Positions 32,884-42,713 of a stretch of DNA of 64,000 nt are shown piece by piece (positions within the stretch are counted from its first letter, which is position 1; each line of letters opens with the position of its first letter). Below the pieces are notes generated by a model. That model saw only the letters and a list, made by a program, of their open reading frames with translations. It had not been told where the DNA came from and searched no databases. Origin of the DNA: Opisthocomus hoazin. Its lineage: Eukaryota; Chordata; Aves; Opisthocomiformes; Opisthocomidae. The stretch is taken from NCBI RefSeq assembly GCF_030867145.1, contig NC_134442.1, positions 6,897,001-6,961,000 on the forward strand, in the 5' to 3' direction. The position numbers and the translations under genes are program-made.

Positions 32884-35130
32884 TTGCTTCCCCTGAGCAT
32901 GGAGCACTGTCTGAGGAGTAAAAACAGCAAGTTGGAATAGACTTTTCTGAGAAAAAATCAAAGCCATTTCCCAGTATAACACTCTCCCTGGTACGCATAC
33001 ACACACTGAGAGTTTTTCCTGTCCTACAAGACCTTCCTTTGGCTCTGTGGCTTGGACCCATGTTTGTGCTGTCTCAATGTTCCATGAGAAGCAGGACCTC
33101 TGCACACTGCCTCCCAAGGAGCCAGCCCTGCTCTGCAGTGGTGGGTTCATGGGAAGGGTGAAGACAGGGGTCAGTCCTGGTGTTCAGCCTTGTCACATGC
33201 AACTGCTCCTGATGCAGCAGGGCTTGTCCGCCTCTGCACTCCCAGCAGTAAGAAATCTGGGGTAGCAGAAGGCAGTTTGATAGATTTGAGGTTTCTTTAT
33301 GACTCCCTTTATCTCATCTCTGTTTGGTGCTTGGATCTCAGAAACGCACAGCATTTCTGCAGCAGTTGGGGAGAACAGAGCGAGTCCTGCAAGGCAAGAG
33401 GATTGCCTGCGGCTTAGTGCAGAGTGAGGGGAGCTGGTCTGTCCCTCGTCTTGTGCCCAGCAGAGGTGGGCTTGCACCTTTCTGATTTGAAGAGCGGTCG
33501 CACGCCACCTCCCACACACAAGCGTTGCCAGACATCTGCTCACAGCCCCTGTGCTCTGGACAGAAAAATGGCCAGAGGGGTGGAGAGCTGCACCAAAATT
33601 CTGCTGGAGCTCTGGCTTCACAGGAGGTGGCTCATGCCTTGGACCCCACAGCCCCAAGGACAGAGGCTTTGGTGGGTGGGAGAGGAGGCAAGGGGTCTTG
33701 CTCAGAGGAAGGGCTCTGCACAGGAGGAGTTCGTATGGAGATTTCTGAAATCCTCTTCCCGACACATTGCTGCTTTTCGTTTCCTCTCATTCCCTGATCA
33801 CATCCCTGCTGCCTGGAGATTTTCCTCCTGGGAGATGTTTCCCTGTCCCAACCTCTGTGCACTCACTCTGGCCCTATGGAAGTCTGTCTGTTTGCAGGGC
33901 ACTGGTTGCCTGCATGTTCCTATTTGGAGGCTCAAAAGTGTAGAATACACTGATGAGTCCAGAAAAGGTGATGATGCTGCTGTCCGTAGGAAGAGGAGTG
34001 ACTGAAGGCACTTTATGAGAATCCTAGCAGACGTACTGATTACTCAAAGATACAGCTGAGGTGTCTCAGTGACTTCCTCAAGCCCGAAAGGTCCTTTTCT
34101 ACATCTCTTTCCTCCCCCCCCCACCCCTCCTCCTGTCCCCTGCCCTCAGGGTAGGAAACTGAAAACACGAAGTTGGAAAAATTCTTGATCCTTATAGTAG
34201 ATCCTACCCTGAACTTCCTCTTGAAACACTCCCTCGGCAGTTTCCTAGTGCTAATCCAGATCTGGGAGCAGCCCTGACCCACACAACACCCTCTCGACAG
34301 GCAGAAGGACCCTGCCCTGTCGAGGTCACTCCTTCCACCCACAGCTTCTCCCTGAAGTGGCATGGGGAGCTCCTGGGCAGCCTGAGGGCTGACCCTGGAA
34401 GGCAGCACAAAGACCCCTGAAGTGAAGGGATTCTGCTCTGAGGGACAGCCCTGGGCACCTCTGGCTGCACAATCCCTGTTGTCATCGCCAGCAGAAGGCA
34501 GCCGTCATGCCCTGTCCCCCTGACAGGACAGCAGGGAAGCCCTGCTCTGGAACACAATCTTCTGCTCTAAAACAGAGATACTGTGGGAGACATCCTGACA
34601 GACCCTGTAAACTGTGGGATGCAGCAGCTTTAGGAGATCCCTCCAGGAATGGCACCTGCTTTGTCCTACAGCCAGAGACTTACCATGTTACGGACTGTGA
34701 AACTTTCTCTGTCAGAGACCTCTCATCATCCTCTCACCCCAGACTGCCTTTAACCTCTCTCTGCCTCGCTCCTCTCCCTTTGCTGCCTTCAGGCAGAGCC
34801 CTCAGCCCTGCTGGGCTTTGCAGAGGAGCTGCTCCTGGGCAAGAGCTGTCTCTCTGCAGTGCTGCCCACTTGCCATGAGCTCTCTCCATCCCAGGAGCCC
34901 AGCCCAGCTCAGCAGAAGAGGACCTGCCCCCATGGCAGCACTTTCTTTACCCACTCTGGGCTCCCTCGAGGTGTCTTTTGGTCTCCAGGACAACTTGCTG
35001 TGAAACAAGCTGAAGGAATCACTGCTGTTTGCTCTCTCAGCTGCTCTCTCAGCTGGGAGAGACACTTAGCTTCAGCAGTGGCATTTCTCCTGTCGCCACC
35101 AGAAGTGCCTTCGCTTCCAGAAGTCCACGT
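32884..35130. repeat. Duplicated OR upstream cassette, copy 3 (short)
   Basis: Shares with the other cassettes the segments at 33.1 kb (GAAGCAGGACCTCTGC), 34.2-34.5 kb (CCCACAGCTTCTCCCTGAAG) and 34.8-35.0 kb (TTTGCAGAGGAGCTGCTCCT). It stops at about 35.1 kb, where it switches to block-B-like sequence. The outer half of the cassette, present in copies 1, 2 and 4, is missing. A 193-codon plus-strand frame at 33424-34005 has no recognised domain. Confidence 0.7.
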
Positions 35131-36029
35131 GAGAAATGAATCCCAAAGTACCCTCAAGTATTAATGGATCTCACTGAGGGCCACTACTGACACAGACTCT
35201 TCAGAGCAGATAACTGGAGGCCGTGATCACAGGTTGTTAAAGGCAAAGCACAGGCACCTCTGATGCTGAGAAAACTGCTGGGTTTTTTTGAATATAATTG
35301 CTGGCCAAGCCTTGACACCCATCTCTAGGGAAGGGAGATCCTGTCCCTCACTTGTGACTCAGGGCTCTTCCTGGGGTTGTGGGGAGTCCATGACAAGTGA
35401 AGTCAAATGGTGTGACATCCCCTGGCCTCCCCAGCGTGGGTGCAAGGAGGCAATGAGGTCCTGTTGCCACAAGCACGATTTATCTCCTCCTAGGCCTGGG
35501 TTGCAGAGAAACCTGCCTTAGTCAGGGAGACAAAGACCTGGGTTCTGTCATTGCCTCTCAGCCTTGCCAGCGCCCTTGGCCATCTCTACCGCAGGCCGCT
35601 CTATGCTGTCCCATGCCTGTGCCTGTTGCCCTGCAGGCTGCAGACATCCAATGCCCCTTGTTCTCACCCTAGTATGTCACTACCTGTACTGATGTCTCTC
35701 CATTCTCACCAGATGGTCCTTGAAACACAAAGCCATAGGCTGATCCAGACTCCCTCTCGGTGACTTTTTTGCACAAGAGCACTATCATCAGAGTGACATC
35801 TCTTTATCCTTAGGTCCACTCTGGACCTCTTAGGCTGCAGTTTCTGATGGCTGTCCTTTCTCATGTTGTTTCACACTACCCAAAGAAACAATTCTATCAT
35901 CTCAGAAAGAGACTTTGAAGTTGTCTTGACGTCCTACTATTCTTCCCTCGGCCTCCACATCACCAGGTTAATGAAGCTCAGGTCTCTCAGCCTTTCTGAT
36001 ATCCGGCAGAAATATTTAGGGTATAATAA
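35131..36029. repeat. Partial copy of block B with old CR1 edge
   Basis: Resembles the second half of block B: GCAGATAACTGGAGGCCGTG near 35201, and GGAGATCCTGTCCCTCACTTG near 35334. The last 80 bp (AGCTCAGGTCTCTCAGCCTT) are the reverse view of CR1, which seems to continue after the next LTR. Confidence 0.55.
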
Positions 36030-36543
36030 TGTTTAGGTCCTAGTGACACTGTTCAATTTTAGGCCTGACTACTTTGTATAGACAGTGCATGCCTTGCCAA
36101 CAATAATGCCCTTGAAGAGGAGCTAACAGACAGATAAAAGGGGAACAGCCAGCCCAGAAGGCGCCAAAAGCTGGATGACTGCTGAAGAAGCATGAATTTA
36201 ACAAAGATCGAGGGTGACTAGGAAAAAGGTAATAGCGGCAGGGGGAGATCGTGACCACCGACTCAATTCAGAACCAAAAAGTCTGCACCCCTCCAGAGTA
36301 AGAGCGTGCACAGTTTAGTAAGGAAGGAGTATACTTCTAAGATAAGCATGTAACGCAATGAACCAGTCAGAATGTGACAAGTAATTCCTTTGGTTTTGTA
36401 AGAGTATATAGTCATTGTGACTCTGCTAAGCAGTGTGCTAGCTTTGTGGATTTGTCACCCAGCACCGGTATCTGCGCAAACATGCGATAAAGACAATACC
36501 TCTGCTCTGCGTCTAAATTGATGTACTGCACACCGGGTAAACA
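36030..36543 (+). mobile_element. Probable retroviral LTR or LTR-containing fragment
   Basis: Ends in TGTTTA...TAAACA inverted repeats (514 bp). Contains a TATA-like TATATAG near 36405 and ATAAAG near 36487. A purine run GCAGGGGGAGA at about 36238-36248 could instead be a polypurine tract, which would make the LTR only the last 295 bp. It appears to split an old CR1 (pieces at about 35.95 and 36.6 kb). I see no matching target duplication, so the boundaries are uncertain. Confidence 0.4.
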
Positions 36544-36584
36544 ATCCCATTTTTGAGACAACGTCTCCGCACATGATCCCTAAG

Positions 36585-36845
36585 CCTATCTCGGCAGACT
36601 TTCTCTGGCCATGTCACAGTTTCTTCCCATTCCTCCAGAATGCAGAGCCCCACACTGGGACACACTATTCCAGAAGTGGCCACAGCAGCGCGGAGCCAAG
36701 ATGGACAAGAACGGCCCTTGTCTTGGTGGCCACACTCCTCCCTGTTTAGCACCACTGGCTGCTATGGCATCCTGTGTAATGTCCAAAGCCTCCTCCTTGA
36801 GGTTGCTCCTCAACCAGTCATGTCTGAGCCTGCCACGATGGATGG
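36585..36845 (-). mobile_element. Old CR1 fragment
   Basis: ATTCCAGAAGTGGCCACAGC, then GGTGGCCACACTCCTCCCTG, then GGCTGCTATGGCATCCTGTG is the reverse view of a diverged CR1 ORF2 C-terminal region. Confidence 0.55.
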
Positions 36846-37180
36846 ATGTTGTGGTTTAACCTTGGTAGAGAGCTAAGTCCCATGCAGCCGCTTGCTGACT
36901 CATGACATCAAAAGGTATGGAATACCCCTCTGGTCACATGGGGACAGCTGTCCCAGCTACGTCCCTTCCCAGCTTCTGGGGAACCCCCGATCTACTTGCT
37001 CATAGGGCAGCATCAGAAGCCACAAAGCCTTGATGCTGTGCAAGCACTGCTCAGCCGTATCTGCTCAGCTGACTGTCTCAGGCAGAGACTGCAGAGACAC
37101 CGCGTCCTCGGGACGGAGCACTCCATGCTTATGGTCAGACAGCGGAGCACTGCCTGAAAACCTGAGAAATTTTTACACAT
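36846..37180 (-). mobile_element. ERVL-type LTR with internal deletion, minus orientation
   Basis: Starts GATGTTGTGGTTTAACCTTG and jumps early to CATGACATCAAAAGGTATGG, then AATACCCCTCTGGTC, so the middle section present in the 28.15-kb LTR is missing. The last part is strongly diverged. Confidence 0.5.
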
Positions 37181-37429
37181 GTTTAAAACTATAAGTATGA
37201 CCTCATCAGCTGAAACAGGTGAATTTTTTAAATAAAATATCAGTGTTATCTGATGAGATGAAAATGAGAAGTTTCCAGGATGTGCATTAATAGCAAGAGG
37301 AGACCTATTCACCTTCCACAACATTTGCATTGTCAGAGCGCTCTCTATTAGGCTGTGCATTTAATGTCCGTCATCTGTCACGTATTTCCACCAGTCCAAA
37401 CTACATTGACCATGGCTGAAGTCACCTTT

Positions 37430-39100
37430 CCAGCAGCACATCTGCATATATACACTTGTGATTGCCCACTAGATTTCCCTTCCCCTTGCTCTTTCATCAT
37501 TCAGACATCTCTCCACAATCCAGTTGCTGATTTGAGCTTGGGAGAGTTAAAAGCTTGCCCATATTTAAGTAGTTGGCCTAATTCTGCCTTTACCCAACTC
37601 TTTAATTGTGTTTATTTTATAATTGTCTTTCTGTGTAAAACATTTCATGCGTGATTGTGCTTTGAGGATGGTGAAAGTCTATGGTGGCAGCTTGTACTTG
37701 GCATAGAGTGGACGAGGGTGTTTTATGCAAAATGATGGATTTCTCAGTATTATTTTGTTTGTTCACAAAGAGAAAGTATCCCTCTGTGCCTGTGTGCAGC
37801 CAGTTCTCCAAGGAAAGCAGGTGGGAACAGGTGCAAAGGAGCTGTAACAGGCAGCTGCAGAGCTCCTTGGAGAAGGCTGATGTAAGGAAAAGGGATGCGA
37901 GTCCCAGGCTGCTGATGAGAGAAATGGTGGGGTTGGGGAGGTGTGGAGCAAGGTTGTCCATACTGTGTCAGACCTCAAGGGACAGCTTCTGCAACCAAGC
38001 CAGACCTCCTGAGGAGAGACACTCAGCCAGTATCAGTCAGAGAATGATGCTGTCACCTCTTCTCAAAACTAAGAAATGATAAGCTACAGCCCTTTAAAAT
38101 AAAGAAGTCATTTTTGTTACAAGATTTTCAAGATTGTTCTCCCTGTTTAAACTAGGAAATATTGCCAGAGGAAAGTTATAGGAAGAGACATGATTTGTTA
38201 GGGCTTTCTTCACTGTAATGAGCCCCAGGGTGTACTTGGTGCTGAGTACTTGAAGCTCAGGTACTGAGAGCAGACTGCACAAAATTTTCCACAAGTGAAA
38301 ATGAGAAGAAAAAATCATCCTGAGTACCCTGAAGCATTGCTGAGTCCCACTGAGGACCATTACCAGCAAAGCCTCCCCAGGGGCTCGTTAGAGCAGAGAA
38401 CTGGAGGCCATGATGGCAGGCAGCAAAGGGAAGGTGCAGGCAGCTCAGATGCTGAGAACACCCTGGGTGTGTCTGGTGAAGCAGAAAGGCCAAGGGCTGA
38501 GCCCCAGCCCCTGGCAAGGCAGATCCTGTCCCTCAGGCCTTGCTCAGGGCTCTTGCTGGGGCAGTGGGAGGTGGGGTGGGTGATGCTGAGGGAAGGCCAA
38601 CGGGCTGACAGTTCCCAGCCTTCCTGGGGCTGTACAAGAAGGCAATGAGCCCTCCTCCAGTGCCTTAGGACAACAGGTCTCCTCAGAGGCCTTGGTGGCA
38701 GAGACACCTGCAATAGCCAAGGGGACAAAGCCTTGGGTTCTCTTGGCAAGTGCCAACCTTGCCAGGGTCCTTTGCTATCTCCTCCACAGCTTGTCCTACG
38801 CTGTCCCACAGCTGCTTGTGTTTCCCTGCAGGCTGCAGACACCCATCTCACTTCCTCACCTTGCTCTCACCCTGCCATTTCCATCCAGTCACTGGTGTCT
38901 GTCCACCCTCACGCTCTGTTCCTTGAAACACAAAGAGATGGACTGATCTCATCCTCCTTCAGGTTTACTTCTTATACCACAGCACTACAGCACTACCCAC
39001 TGAGTGACATTTCTTTTTCCGCATGTCCAGCGTCCACCTGTCAAGTTGCACTGTGTGTCAGTGTTGCTATCCCCTGGTGTTTCCTACCTCCAAGGAAAGC
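37430..39100. repeat. Low-copy block B, copy 2
   Basis: Paralogue of 25.87-27.54 and 61.18-62.76 kb. The minus-strand ORF at 37617-37961 begins MDNLAPHLPN and contains TSAFSKELCSCLLQLLC and ENWLHTGTEG. It is longer than in copy 1. Further on, GAACTGGAGGCCATGATGGC near 38398 and AAGGCAGATCCTGTCCCTCA near 38515 match the second half. No recognised domain. Confidence 0.55.
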
Positions 39101-39889
39101 TCTGTCATCTTGGAAACAATCCATCAAGAAGCATCCCAACCCACCAGCCTTCTTGAGGCCTTTCATTTAACCCCCAAGGAGTAGCCTCCCCACCATCTCC
39201 CAAGGCTGCCAGACTTTCAGCTTCTCCAATAGACACACCCAAGCTGTGTGCCTGCTGCTGTCCCATCATGTGCTTGGACAGAAGAGACACGACATCCAAA
39301 CTGTCAGCCCTTTTCCTAGAGTGAGCCGGGGTCCCTCGGCAGAGGGGGTCTCCCAGTCACTGTGCCAGCCAGGTGCCTGCTGCTGGCCTGTCACAGACAC
39401 TGGCAGAGGGGAGGTTAAAAACACATCTCCCCACCACGAGCCAAGGGCTGACCTATCAGGTGCTTCAGAAAGACGTGACGTCAGGGTCCCCTTCTCAGCT
39501 GTGTGCCTTGCTGTTGGTCAATGACCACCAGAGGCAGCAGTGGGCTCACAGTGGCCTTCACAGTGATTGATTCCCTACTGGATTGTGAGTTCCTTAAAAA
39601 CAATTGTCCACATGGTATTGTACCTGATCATGACCCTCACTGGGGCCCAGTTCCTGAGCAGATAAAAATAAACTTGTCTCCTTAAAATTATCTAAAAGAT
39701 TTACTACCAACATTTGGAGTGGAGAAATGTTCCTCAGAGGAACTGCTCTATTTAGACTTGTTCATTTTTTATATTTGCTTCTGCCTCCCGGCTTTTTATT
39801 CTTCTGCTTTCTGTTCTGTCTTCTGAGAGTTTTCCAAAGAAAAAATTCATTGCGTCATAGAATATCACAGACTGGAAGAGACTCCTGAA
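39101..39889. other. Spacer without recognised gene
   Basis: The first part looks like old CR1 or block-B tail. The segment 39640-39700 (CAGTTCCTGAGCAGATAAAA then ATAAACTTG) may be retroviral. Nothing firm can be called. Confidence 0.35.
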
Positions 39890-40200
39890 CACCACTGTTC
39901 TGGGTCTGGCTGGGACAGAGTTCAGTTTCCCCACAGCAGCCCACATGCTGCTGTGCTTGGACTTGTGGCTAAGAACGCCGTTGATCATGCACCAGTCTTT
40001 TGGCTATTACTGAGCAGTGCTCACACCGCGTGAAGGCTGTCTCTCCAACCACCCCAAAGCTGGTTAGCTCAGGGTGGGCCAGTGGTTGGGAGGTGACATA
40101 GATGGGACAGCTTACCTGAAATGAACAATGGAATATTCCGTAAGTGTGTTGATACATCTCTTTGCTTTTGCTCTTTGTCTTCTGTCCTTCTTGAATGAAT
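39890..40200 (+). mobile_element. ERVL-type LTR fragment, plus orientation
   Basis: TCTGGCTGGGACAGAGTTCA near 39905 is the start of the bird ERVL-type LTR seen at 10.23 kb. The later TGGCTATTACTGAGCAGTGC and ACCCCAAAGCTGG also parallel that copy. The 3' half is missing. Confidence 0.5.
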
Positions 40201-40544
40201 TTTCATTGTTATTAACTGACATCTGTCAGGCCTACAGACATTAAAACAAGACCTTCTGGTGTCTTGAACAGAGCCTCATGGCCTAAAAATTTCCCTGCAG
40301 AGGCATCCTCAGTCTTTGCCCAAAGCGAGTCATGCTGAGGTGCCTTAGATGTTGGTTTAGATGGTCACTTACAGCACAGGGGGATATATACGCAACAAAC
40401 ATCTGCTCTGCTCCAGGTAGAAAAAGGGCCAGACATCGTAGGATGGTAAGAGAACTGACGTTGAAGGCACCTCAGGAAGTCTGCAGTGCAACCTGTCAGA
40501 AACAGGGTCAGACCACGTAGTTCAAGGCTTGGTTCAGTCTGAGT

Positions 40545-40915
40545 TTCAAAAACCCCCAAGGACAGAGACTGCCCAACTTCTCAGGGTGGCCTGTTCCAGA
40601 ACTTGGCTGAGCCCCTGGGGAATAATATTGTCCTCTGTCCTGCCTGAACGTCTCCTCTTTCACCTTCCCCATACTGTCTTTTTTCCTCCCACCATGCACC
40701 ATGCAGAAGATACAGGCCCTGTATTCTCCGTGTCCTCCTCATAGGTACTGGCAGGCTGGGATAAGGTCCCCCTCAGCCTTCTCCTCTCTGGGCTGGACAA
40801 GCCCAGCTCCCTCAGCCTCTCCTCACAGGCCAAGTGGTCCAGTCCCTGGCTGTCCCAAGGGCCCTTTGCTAAACCCTCTCCAGCTCGCCAATACCATTCC
40901 TGCATTGGGGATCTG
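40545..40915 (-). mobile_element. Old CR1 fragment
   Basis: GGCAGGCTGGGATAAGGTCC, then CCTCAGCCTTCTCCTCTCTG, then CTCCTCACAGGCCAAGTGGT is the reverse view of the CR1 ORF2 C-terminus ([18 protein letters not shown] on the minus strand). It is diverged and lacks the 3' repeat. Confidence 0.7.
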
Positions 40916-41567
40916 AAATATGAATCTCTTCTCCTTGCTCGTAACTGTTCTTGCAGCCACCAATTTTAGGTGGTTACCCCATGGCCGTTGCTTTGTGACC
41001 CCTGTCAATGCCTGGCCAGTCCCAGCCCAGCCCCACTGTCCCACACATGGCCCCATGGACCCACTGCTCGAGCTCAGCATGGTAAAGGGTGTATTCGCTG
41101 TGAGGAAAGTTTATCGTGGGTGATTGCCAAGACACCTCCTTGTGACCTGTCCCCCTTGTGCGCCTTCTACTTGAGATACCCCCCCTCCAGGTCCTGGAAC
41201 CTACCCAGTCCTATCCGCATCCCTTGTGGGGCTTTACAGACATCCCTGTTCCGCAGTTTGCCAGGGTCTAGACAAGGAGAGAAGTCGAGCAGGGCTGCCT
41301 ATTCCCTCTGTGCAGGCACTGAGCCCAGCAGAAGGAGGGAAGTGGCCATGCAGAAAAGACTATTGATAAACCTGTGGTCAGGTCACCAGTGAAAGCTCAC
41401 TCCAGTTCCACTCCCTATCACAGCATCCCATGTCCTCCACCCCACAGCCCGTACAAAAACCCAGCAAAGCAGCACGACCTTGTGAGGGCAATTTCTTCAG
41501 GCTGTTCCTGATCTCAGTCATGGAAGAAGAGCCCAACCTCCAGACATTGGCACAATGAAAATCCCCT
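40916..41567. other. OR-4 downstream flank
   Basis: No gene is recognised. Its last 200 bp resemble the 3' flanks of OR-2 and OR-3. Confidence 0.45.
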
Positions 41568-41573
41568 TTTATT
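41568..41573 (-). terminator. Poly(A) signal of OR-4
   Basis: AATAAA on the minus strand inside CTAATAAAAGGGGATT, 214 bp past the stop, in the shared 3' flank context. Confidence 0.6.
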
Positions 41574-41786
41574 AGAGAGATTTTACAGTGGATGACAGCT
41601 GTACCATTGTGACAGACACATGTGCCTCTAGGTCAGACAGACTGTGTTCATGTCTCTGCAGCAGTGGAATGGATGCAGACATTCCTGGAGAAAGAGAATT
41701 ATCACAGGAAAAATGCACAAAGCAGAGGAGGTTCGCCAGACACATCAAAAATCTTTTGTGAAGAGACATGGGGCAGCTTATTGCTG

Positions 41787-42713
41787 CTAAAAGAACACTG
41801 ACAGAATGAGGTTCTTCAGGGTGCCGTTGAGCTCCTGGTTCCTCATGCTGTAGAAAAGGGGGTTCACCGCTGAAGGAACCACTGAGTAGAGGAAAGACAC
41901 CAGCAGGTCCAGGGATGGGGAGGAGATAAAGGGGGGCTTCAGGTAGGAAAATATGCCAGTGCTGATAAACAGGGAGACCACAGCCAGGTGACGGAGGCAT
42001 GTGGAAAAGGCTTTGTGCCGTCCCTGCTCAGAGGGGATCCTCAGCACAGCCCTGAAGATCTGCACATAGGACAGCACAATGAAAACAAAACACCCAAATA
42101 CTAAAGAAACACTAACCCCAAGAAGCCCAGCCTCCCTGAGGTAGGAGTGTGAGCAGGAGAGCTTGAGGATCTGGGGGATTTCACAGAAGAACTGCTCCAC
42201 AGCATTGCCTTGGCAAAGAGGTATGGTAAAAGTATTGACAGTGTGCAGGAGAGCATTGATAAAAGCACTGCCCCAGGCAGCTGCTCTCATGTAGACACAA
42301 GCTCTGCTGCCCAGGAGGGTCCCATAGTGCAGGGGTTTGCAGATGACAATGTAGTGGTCGTAGGCCATGATGGTGAGAAGACAATACTCCGCTCCAACCA
42401 AGAAGATAAACTGAAAGATTTGGGCAGCACATCCTGCATAGGAGATGGTCCTGGTGTCCCAGAGGAAATTGGCCATGGATTTAGGGACAGTGGTGGAGAT
42501 GGAGCCCAGGTCGATGAGGGAGAGGTTGAGGAGGAAGAAGTACATGGGGGTGTGGAGGCGGTGGTCACAGGCTATGGCAGTGATGATGAGGCCGTTGCTG
42601 AGGAGGGCAGCCAGGTAGATGGCCAGGAAGAGCCAGAAGTGCAAGAGCTGCAGCTCCCGTGTGTCTGCAAATGCCAGGAGTGTGAACTCAGTGACAGAGC
42701 TGCCATTGGACAT
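41787..42713 (-). CDS. Olfactory receptor OR-4, OR14-like, DRY motif altered to DHY
   Basis: An open seven-transmembrane receptor frame of 308 residues from MSNGSS (sequon NGS). Most hallmarks are present: SNGLIITAIACDHRLHTPMY, YAGCAAQIF with the TM3 cysteine, FFCEIPQILKLSCSHSY, KAFSTCLRHLAVV and NPLFYSMRNQEL. The cytoplasmic end of TM3 reads MAYDHYIVICKPLHYG, so the arginine of DRY, central to G-protein coupling in class A GPCRs, is histidine. A CGC to CAC transition would explain it. Tyr is changed in the TM7 NPLIY motif (NPLFY keeps it; the Ile is Phe). The C-terminus reads LNGTLKNLILSVFF and stops at a TAG where OR-2 and OR-3 have a CAG, three codons early. An in-frame ATG 47 codons upstream (42854) is judged outside the coding exon because of a TTTCTATTGCCAG acceptor close to the chosen ATG. 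Function is doubtful. Confidence 0.85.
   Translation of the reverse strand: MSNGSSVTEFTLLAFADTRELQLLHFWLFLAIYLAALLSNGLIITAIACDHRLHTPMYFFLLNLSLIDLGSISTTVPKSMANFLWDTRTISYAGCAAQIFQFIFLVGAEYCLLTIMAYDHYIVICKPLHYGTLLGSRACVYMRAAAWGSAFINALLHTVNTFTIPLCQGNAVEQFFCEIPQILKLSCSHSYLREAGLLGVSVSLVFGCFVFIVLSYVQIFRAVLRIPSEQGRHKAFSTCLRHLAVVSLFISTGIFSYLKPPFISSPSLDLLVSFLYSVVPSAVNPLFYSMRNQELNGTLKNLILSVFF

Noticed and set aside
32884-33150. N-terminal extension of OR-3 to an upstream ATG
   Set aside because: It crosses a clear splice-acceptor-like sequence and is absent from the other ORs. The OR start is better placed at MLNSSF.
33424-34005. 193-codon plus-strand frame upstream of OR-3
   Set aside because: No recognisable domain. 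The inverted counterpart near 51.1-51.5 kb is broken into shorter, different frames.
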